A stretch of DNA of 64,000 nt from Gastrodia elata. Lineage: Eukaryota; Streptophyta; Magnoliopsida; Asparagales; Orchidaceae. Of the stretch, positions 57,452 to 64,000 are shown piece by piece. The first letter of the stretch is position 1. Each line of letters begins with the position of its first letter. The position numbers were made by a program, and so were the translations under genes. The stretch covers positions 76,364,389 through 76,428,388 of the forward strand of contig CM028669.1 in the NCBI GenBank assembly GCA_016760335.1, read 5' to 3'. Below the pieces are notes generated by a model. The model searched no databases and was not told the origin of the DNA. It saw only the letters and a program-made list of their open reading frames with translations.

Positions 57452-57823
57452 CACGTGGCACTGTGGGCCCCACAGGGGATGAGTCAGCTCGGGTGACAGG
57501 GCAGTGGACCCCCACCTGACACATGGCACTGCCATAGGCGGCCACGTGGCACTGTGGGCCCCACGGGGGAGCCGAACCGCCACGGGTGACCGGGCAGTGG
57601 GTCCCACTTGACACGTGGCGGGCCCAGAGGCTGCCACGTGGCACTGTGGGCCCCACTGGGAAGCTGAACCGTCGCGCGGGCTCGGGCTGTGGGCCCTGCA
57701 TGACACGTGGCGTGCCGAATGGCTGCCACGTGGCGCTGTGGGCCCACGGCCGAAGCCGAAGGGTCGCGAACTTCGGCTAGTTGGTACCACTGGACACGTG
57801 GCAGACCCAGAAGGCGCCACGTG
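57452..57823. repeat. G-box (CACGTG) array in LTR L12
   Basis: Eight perfect CACGTG palindromes occur in 372 bases (57452, 57543, 57612, 57635, 57704, 57727, 57795, 57818), mostly as paired GACACGTGGC and GCCACGTGGC sites 23 bases apart. One TGAGTCA lies at about 57480. G-boxes are bound by bZIP and bHLH factors in plants. The 64-170-codon ORFs on both strands here are composition artefacts. Confidence 0.8.
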
Positions 57824-58958
57824 CTTGGTGGGCCCCACCCGGCTGATGCGGACACGGCTCAGGCGGGTCGGGCTCGGGTCGACCCTGCCCGACCAGGACT
57901 TTGTCTTCCTCGCGGGGACAGCCCGAGGGCGCCGGGCTAGGGCACGGCTTTTGCCGGCCTTCCCGGCGCTGGACCACCTCAGCCCGCACGGCCGACGGTC
58001 GCCCTTGACAAGGGCTACACGCGGGTGGGCGGACCTTCACCGGAGGTGGCCGGGATCACCGGCAAAACCTAAACCTAATCCTAGGTCTACGGGGCGAGGG
58101 GACGAGGCGGAACCCGAGAGGTTCTAGCCTTGATCTGAGTCGATCGGACCTGATTGAACTCGATCAGGTCCGATGGATCGACAATCCAGACTAAATGCTA
58201 CAATAATCGAGCAAAACATTGCAAATCTAACGGACGAGAGGAGGAAATAGGAGGTACCTCGGGTTCGACGGCTACCCAGAGGTCGGCCGAGGTCTTACAG
58301 ACCCAACGACGACCTCGCCGAGGCCGGGGGAGGCCCTGGTGGGCCGGAATCGGCGGCGGACGCCGCGTGGCGCGCGTAGGGTGACGGGGCCGAGGGAGAC
58401 GGCCCCGTAGCCGTTGGATCTGGATCAGATCCCATGGCTACGAGAGCGCCGTCCGATCTTACGGCACCGTCAGCTACAGTGGACGGTAACTTTAAAAACT
58501 TAACGGCACGCCGTTAAGTATTAAAATAAATTTTTTTTTTTTTAATTTCCAGAAATTTTTGAACATGTTTTTCCTAGCTAATTTGGGGTCAAGGAATTCA
58601 ATGGGAAAGTCGGATTTTCGATCCGACGAGTATTTTGATATCTCGATTTCCGGGGTATTTTTATTATTAAAATATTCGTCAAAATTTCGATGACTTCCGA
58701 TTGACACAAAAACTTCACCCCAAGCTAATTTGGGGTCAAGGAACGTAATGGCAGTGTCCATTTTTCGATTGGAGGTCAATTTAAATAGGTCAATTTCTAG
58801 GGTTTCTGGATTTCTAGAAATCAGGATTCGATCCATTTGACTCCTGATTTGGACTAGGTCTCAGAGGTTGACTCCAATTGACCTAATTAGCACTTATATT
58901 TGTGTTTAAGACTTAGGGTTAGTCCTAATCAACTAAGGTAACAACTCGGGTTGTTACA

Positions 58959-58971
58959 GACTCCCCCACTT
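58959..58971 (-). other. Polypurine tract of element B
   Basis: AAGTGGGGGAGTC on the minus strand directly precedes LTR L12. It primes plus-strand DNA synthesis in LTR elements. Confidence 0.92.
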
Positions 58972-59029
58972 AAGAATGATATCATCCTCGACATCACTCA
59001 AGTGGAGCTAAGCATGACTTGCATTGAAG

Positions 59030-59215
59030 TTTAAAGGTTCAAAATAGAAATACCTGGGTTTTCGAAGAGTTTGGGATGCTTGGATTGCATATCGGATTCC
59101 TTTTCCTAGGTGGCTTCATTGTAAGAATGATTCTTCCATTGGACTTTAATCATGTCGATTGCACGATTCCTGAGTTGCTTGCGTTCACGGGCCAGGATCC
59201 TAATTGGTTCCTCGG
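59030..59215 (-). pseudogene. Element B: chromodomain
   Basis: After the integrase tail the frame reads EEPIRILARERKQLRN, then VQWKNHSYNEAT and, past a TAG that replaces the expected Trp, EKESDM...KHPKLF. This is the chromodomain layout of Tekay/Del chromoviruses, which targets integration to marked chromatin. A stop upstream near 59257 also separates it from the integrase. Confidence 0.85.
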
Positions 59216-59252
59216 TAAATGATAGGTCTGGCTGGATTTGAATTCCTGGGAG

Positions 59253-60570
59253 TTACACAAGATGAGACGGGTCCCGAAGACACTTTCTTAGGGACAATAC
59301 ATGAAAAATGTTGTGCACTGCTATGAAATTCTCTGGCAAATCTAATCGGCAGGCAGCTGACCCAATCTTCTTGAGTACTTTGAATGGTCCAACATATCTT
59401 GGACTGAGCTTACCGACAACCCCGAAGCGATGGACTCCTTTCATGGGATTGACCTTTAAGTACACTGAGTCTCCTTCCATAAATTCTAAGGGTCGATGGT
59501 GGAGGTTGTGATATTTACTTTGTCTATCCTGGGCCGCCCTGATACGCTGCTGAATAAGCTTAATCTTTTTGTTCGTCTCCTCAACCAGTTCTGAGCCGAA
59601 CAACTGAACGTCTCCTGTCTCTGCCCAAGCCATGGGTGTAGAGCACTTCCTGCCATAGAGTGCCTCGTATGGAGCCATCTTGATGCTAGCCTAGAAGTTG
59701 TTATTGTATGCAAATTCCACCAAGGGAATGTGATCTTCCCAAGATCCAGCGAAGTCTAATATACAAAGGCAAAGTAAATCTTCCAGTACTTGATTTACCC
59801 TCTCAGTCTGACCATCTGTCTGAGGATGGAAAGCTGTGCTCATGGCTAGCGTGGTGCCTAAGTCTTGATGAACAGCCTGCCAAAATTTTGATGTAAATAG
59901 GTTGTCTCTATCGGATACGATAGCTTTTGGGATACCAAGAAGTCGAATTATCTCTTGGACGTATAACTTGTCAAGCCTCTCGACTGAGTCAGTTTGTCAA
60001 ATTGGAAGGAAGTGCGCAGACTTAGCCAGTCGATCAATGATGACCCAAATAGTGTCTGCCCCAGATCTCACACGAGGCAGACCGATGACGAAGTCCATTG
60101 ATATGTCCGACCACTTCCACTCTGGGATTTCTAGTGAATGAAGTAGACCTCCGGGCCTTTGGTGTTCTGCCTTTACTAGGCAACATGCGTGGCACTTTGC
60201 CACAAAGTCTGCTATGCTCTTTTTCATCCCTAGCCACCAGAATGATGATTTCAGATCCTGATACATCTTAGTACTTCCTGGGTGCACTTGATACCCTAAA
60301 TTATAACCTTCAATCAGTATCTCTCGCTGCATGAACTTAGGGATTCACAAACGACTCCCCAGATAGATGGCACTGTTTTGGAAGCGAAGATCAGTATGGT
60401 GACCACTCTCGATGGCCATCTTGAAGTTCAAGAATTTCTCATCCTTGGTCTGTGACACAGACACATCCCGGTGGAAGGTAGGTTCCACATTAATATTCGA
60501 TAGGGTTAGGCTGAGCCTGTCCCCTCTGATAGACTTGATACCCATTCTGCGAAATACTTCTATCAACGGG
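59253..60570 (-). pseudogene. Element B: integrase
   Basis: Zinc domain: VHPGSTKMYQDLKSSFWW and CHAC are present, but the first His of the HHCC set is replaced (ILIEGYNLGY). Catalytic residues: Asp in SMDFVIGLP (about 60090), Asp in VSDRDNLFTSKFW (about 59920) and Glu in GQTERVNQVLED (about 59810) are all visible. The C-terminal part (59678-59253) shows APYEALYGRKC, KLSPRYVGPF and HNIFHV, typical of Tekay. At least two stops interrupt it (near 59996 and 59690). It is non-functional. Confidence 0.93.
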
Positions 60571-60589
60571 CCTTCTGATATAATGGCAT

Positions 60590-61085
60590 TTAGGGATGCT
60601 TGATGACTAAGGGCATCAGCCACCATATTGGCCTTTCTAGGATGATATTGAATATCCAGGTCATAGTCGCTGATCAGCTCTAACCACCTTCTTTGTCTAT
60701 AGTTTAACTCCTGTTAGGTGAATATATATTTTAGACTCTAGTGGTCGGTAAAAATTGAGCATTGAACTCCATAGAGATAGTGTCGCCAGATCTTCAGAGC
60801 AAACACTACGATGGCTAGCTCAAGATCATGGATTGCGTAGTTCTTCTCGTGAACTTTTAGCTGTTGCGAGGCATATGCTATGACCTTCCCTTCTTGCATT
60901 AGAACGGCCTCAAGGCCTATGCCCGAGGCATCCGTGTATACTTGAAAATTTACTCCCTCCCTTGGAAGGACCAATACGGGGGCAGAGGTGAGTGCATCCT
61001 TGAGTGCTTGGAAGGCTTCTTCACATGCTGGTGACCATTCAAGTGGTACCCCCTTTTGAGTGAGCTTGGTGATAGGGGAGGCAAT
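60590..61085 (-). pseudogene. Element B: RNase H
   Basis: QVYTDASGIGLEAVLMQ (first Asp, about 60930), HDLELAIVVFALKIWRHYLYG (Glu) and SIFTDH (Asp, 60738) give the RNase H acidic residues. MVADALSHQAS near 60620 is the usual C-terminal motif with Arg changed to His. Stops occur near 61083 and between 60738 and 60626. It would degrade RNA in the RNA:DNA hybrid during reverse transcription. Confidence 0.92.
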
Positions 61086-62000
61086 CTAGGAAAATCTTTT
61101 CACAAATTTCCTGTAATAACCTGCTAATCCCAAGAAACTCCTGACTTCTGTCACTGTTTTGGGCTGAGCCCATTCCTGGATTGCATGGATCTTATTCTGA
61201 TCCACCCTGATTCCTTGAGCATCCATAATATGGCCTAAAAAGGCGACAGACTCTAGCCAAAATTCGCACTTCAAGTACTTGGCGTAAAGTTGGTGGTTCC
61301 TCAGCTCTTCCAATACAATTCGGAGGTGTCCCTCGTGTTCGCTTTTGGATTTGAGGTATATTAGAATATCGCCTATGAACACGATGACGAATTTATCCAG
61401 ATATGGCTTCAAGATACGTTGCATCAAGTCCATAAATATGGAAGGTGCATTTGTTAGTCCAAAGGACATCACTAGAAATTTGTAGTGACCGTATCTAGTT
61501 CGGAAAGCCATCTTTGCAATGTTAGAGTCTTTCACCTGAAGTTGGTGGTAGCTTGATCGCAGATCAACCTTTGAGAACACCTTTGCTCTGGCCAGTTGAT
61601 CGAATAGGTCATCAATGCGGGGTAGTGGATATTTGTTCTTGATTGTGACATTATTCAGCTATCTATAGTCAATGCACATTCTCATTGACCCATCCTTCTT
61701 CTTTACAAATAGGACTGGAGCTCCCCATGGAGATGAGCTTAGTCTGATAAGACCATTTTCTAGCAATTCCTGTAGTTGCTTATGTAGCTCCTGCAACTCC
61801 TTGGGTGCCATCCTATAAGGTGCCTTTGAGATAGGCTGAGTTTTGGGAATCACATCAATGGCGAATTCAACTTCTCGGGCAGGAGGAAGACCATGAAGAT
61901 CTTCAGGGAAGACGTCAGTGAACTCGCAGACGATAGGATTTTGGGAGAGAGAAACCTCTTCCTTCTTTTCACCTAGTATAGTTACTGGGAATGCCTTACA
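61086..62000 (-). pseudogene. Element B: reverse transcriptase
   Basis: Ordered motifs are visible: PYRMAPKELQELHKQLQEL, WGAPVLFVKKKDGSMRMCIDYR, then a TAG instead of Gln (61656-61658), FSKVDLRSSYHQLQV, AFRTRYGHYKFLVMSFGLTNAP, and FLGHIMDAQGI. The catalytic box, usually YVDD or FIDD, reads FIGDILIYL at about 61375: the first Asp is Gly, which should abolish polymerase activity. The frame is otherwise well preserved. Confidence 0.95.
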
Positions 62001-62400
62001 ACCTTTGCTTACAAGTCTCTTTGCCTGAATAGCATTAACTAGGGAAGTTCTGGTGCTAAAGTTCCCTACAAAGGACTTTGCGTGTTTGCCACTGCCTAAG
62101 GTAATCTTCTTCTTCTGGCAGTTAATAGGGGCATCGTGTTGGCTTAGCCAATTCATGCCCAGGATAACGTCAAAGTTGGCAATTGGCAATACTATCAATT
62201 TGGCCCCAACCTTTGCTCCTCCGAAGGGAACTTGTAACTTGCATAACTGGTTGGCCTGAAGTTATGCTCTGAATGGCAGCCCTACACTTAGCGGTGTCGT
62301 CAAGCGGTGAACTGGTAGGTTGAGGGATTTCGTCCAACTTTCGGAAACGAAAGAGTGGCTTGCTCCGGTGTCAAATAGAATATTACAAGGCTTACTATTT
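62001..62400 (-). pseudogene. Element B: aspartic protease
   Basis: LFDTGASHSFVS (DTGA at 62372-62361) is the active site. FDVILGMNWL at about 62165 is the conserved C-terminal protease motif, and QHDAPINC follows. A stop near 62262 interrupts the frame between them. It would cleave the polyprotein. Confidence 0.92.
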
Positions 62401-62445
62401 ATATATATTGTACCTAATTATAGATGCATGATTTACTGGTTATTA

Positions 62446-63655
62446 CTAAGCATGAATGAGTAAAAATTGCCTAATTAGTTCAGAAGCGTGTACCTGACAC
62501 CACATGGTTGTCCTCAGTGGCTTTTGCTGGCATGAGAGCATACATGTGTGCCTAGCCAGTGGGCCTATTATAGTAAGGCTGCTTGACCGGCGGCCTGGAG
62601 GTGCTGGGATGAGGAGCATGAGGCATCTCTCATCGTGGAGCAGGTGGTGGCAGGGCTGGATGTGCCGTGGTCGTGGTGGGGGCTCGCTGGTAGAGATCGA
62701 ATACAAGCTGAACCTACATCTGTTTGATTGGCGTGCCGTCAATCATATCGATATTGCGGCACTGGGTGTAGCCATGCCCTAGCCTGCCACAGGTGTAGCA
62801 TACCCATTACCCATGGAAGCATTTGCCGTATAGGTGCGGCCTAGCACAGCCATTGTAAGGATTCGCAGCAGGGGCCTCTGCCTCGATTCGGTACACCCGG
62901 GCCCGCTTTGGGTTCTCCTGGCGTAGCATGGCAGAGCTGGCAAGCCGCTTTGCCTCCTCCTGTTGATACTTTTCAGTGACTTTTGCAGTTTCCAGCAGTT
63001 CCTGGTAATTGGTTAGGCAGAAGGGCACGATCTGGTTCTGTATGGAAGGCCGAAGACCGCTTTGGAACCGATGGCACCGGTCTTCTTCCGTGGGTACCAG
63101 ACTCGAGGAGAATTTGGCGAGCCTTTAGAACTCCACATCGTACGCAGCCACGGTGCAGTCCCCTTGCTGTAACTTGAGTAATTCCTTAACCATACTGCGG
63201 TGTTCAGACATGGGAATATATTCCTCCCGGAACACCTTCTCAAATTCATCATAGGAAATATCCTCCAAGCTGATGCCCTTGAACTTGGTGGTGCGTGTAT
63301 GATGCCACCAGTGTTCGGCCTCTCCATATAGCAGATGAGTGACCAACTGGATCACTACCATTTCGGGGCACTTAATGCTGGTCATGTTCTTTTCTATCAT
63401 TCACAGCCAATCTTCAGTGTCCACAGCCGATGCATTTCCATTGAACGTGGGAGGCCTCAATCGGAGGAAGTTATGTAACAGTGTGTCGGCGGACGGGGTG
63501 AATAGTTGGTTGGAGCTCTGGGGTGCCGAGGTAGATGTTGTTAACGCGCGATTCTGGTTATTCTGCGACACCAGAAGGCGCTCCATGCGCTCTGCTTGAC
63601 TGGCCTGGGCCTTGGAGACCTCCTCTGCCTGTCGCTGGTGGGATTCCACCATCAT
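62446..63655 (-). pseudogene. Element B: gag with zinc knuckles
   Basis: The frame opens MMVESHQRQAEEVSKAQASQ at 63655 and runs LRPPTFNGNASAVDTEDWL, a TGA (63403-63401), MVVIQLVTHLLYGEAEHWW, FEKVFREEYIP, then a stop, RLAKFSSSLVPTEEDRCHRF and NQIVPFCLTNYQELLETA. Zinc knuckles follow: CARPHLYGKC and CYTCGRLGHGYTQC (62800-62759). This is the canonical Tekay gag, dead by at least three stops. Upstream of 63655 the sequence switches to the gag2-like domain in another frame, so the N-terminus was probably lost at a fusion. Confidence 0.9.
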
Positions 63656-64000
63656 TCTTCTGCGTAGTCCTGAAGGAGGATCTCCAGGATGTCCAGTCGC
63701 GCGTCATCGGGGCATTCCAGTTCTTCGAAAATTTGGGTCACTCTGCGCAACTATTCTCTGGCCAGGATGGGGAAGTCTAGTCCCCTATATATTGCACCTT
63801 CCAGCATCCTTTCCAGAATGCTGGCTCCCACTGGGGAGACTCCCTGAACTTCCCTCCCATATCTCCTTGCCAGGAATACGTCGTATGTCCACCTATCCTT
63901 AAAATGGGCGAAGAGATCATGTCCTGTCATGTTCGCGCGGTACCCTAGGCATCCAGATTAGTGTTATAAAAAAAAATTCTTTTAACTTACTTTAAAAAGA
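63654..64000 (-). pseudogene. Element B: gag2-like leader, truncated by fusion and window end
   Basis: 347 bases match 53101-53447 of element A with a single mismatch seen (63868 G against 53315 T on the plus strand). The frame starts at about 63930 (MTGHDLFAHF), carries the same TAG as A (63753-63751) and runs to DYAEE. There it meets a TGA and the canonical gag begins in another frame. The upstream gag1 and LTR would lie beyond the window. Confidence 0.9.

Larger units (their letters stand above)
54097..58958 (-). mobile_element. Ty3/gypsy (Tekay) LTR L12, shared by elements A and B (4.9 kb)
   Basis: Both borders are firm. On the minus strand it starts TGTAACAACCCGAG right after B's polypurine tract and ends GGCGCCACA right before A's primer site. 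One LTR therefore serves as the 3' LTR of B and the 5' LTR of A, in the order internal-LTR-internal-LTR. It contains hairpins (58415-58520), donor-like CGAG|GTACC (58258/58257), a G-box array (57452-57823), an AT-rich stretch, tandem repeats (55080-55370), a branch/acceptor block (54588-54531) and a micro-ORF. It is the closest relative of L1. Confidence 0.92.

Noticed and set aside
57422..58384. ORFs up to 170 codons on both strands
   Set aside because: The GC-rich repeat array and promoter region of L12 has few AT-rich stop codons, so long open frames are expected in all frames. The frames are not conserved in L1.

Overview
The window comes from a plant nuclear genome, almost certainly a flowering plant. 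The evidence is Ty1/copia and Ty3/gypsy retrotransposons primed by a plant-type TGGTATCAGAGC site, a Tekay-like chromovirus with a C-terminal chromodomain, and several copies of Cassandra, the plant TRIM whose LTR carries a 5S rRNA-like domain. I could not identify the species. I see no convincing host gene, tRNA or true rRNA gene. Nearly all of the 64 kb is nested, decaying LTR retrotransposon sequence. Most ORFs over 60 codons are chance ORFs or fragments of dead gag-pol genes. LTRs are numbered L1 to L14 below; most share a 5' end with a GTAACAAC-N4-GTTGTTAC palindrome, and the better preserved ones end in CGCCACA.

Layout. 1-15994: a minus-strand Ty1/copia element (5' LTR 15138-15994, gag-protease-integrase descending from 15071) was hit twice. 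Solo LTR L3 (9319-13597, minus, 5-bp duplication TGAAG) splits the integrase. LTR L2 (plus, 1-460 and 5149-8513, beginning outside the window) cuts it again and is itself split by solo LTR L1 (461-5148, duplication AGCGT). 15995-22057: LTR remnants L13 and L14, then AT-rich DNA with no gene. 22058-24020: a tandem array of five Cassandra LTRs and four internal segments. 24026-31865: LTRs L4, L5 (plus) and L6 (minus), with a gag fragment between L5 and L6. 31866-33540: an Athila-like gag-protease remnant. 33541-36304: LTR L7 containing one complete Cassandra element. 36392-46640: LTR L8, then a gypsy element (LTR L9, primer site, gag) split by LTR L10. 46641-48175: unassigned. 48176-64000: a tandem, LTR-sharing Tekay arrangement on the minus strand. 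A nearly full-length dead gag-pol ('B', 58959-64000) is followed by LTR L12, a short internal region with two duplicated gag-like domains fused to an integrase tail ('A', 52629-54096), and a third LTR, L11.

The most interesting signal lies inside the LTRs. Unusually long LTRs (3-5 kb) that differ greatly in sequence keep an (A/C)AG|GTAC(C/T) splice-donor-like motif downstream of the promoter region. About 3-3.7 kb later they keep a CTAAY branch-point-like motif, a polypyrimidine tract, an AG acceptor and a purine-rich block. That block also reads as an acidic micro-ORF of 14-31 codons starting at or near the acceptor. I infer an intron carried within the LTR, which needs RNA evidence. Other notable points are arrays of G-box (CACGTG) and TGAGTCA sites in the LTR, a GCTATAGC palindrome array shared by Ty1 and Ty3 LTRs, a 347-bp near-identity between elements A and B that includes a shared stop codon, and the Cassandra tandem array.
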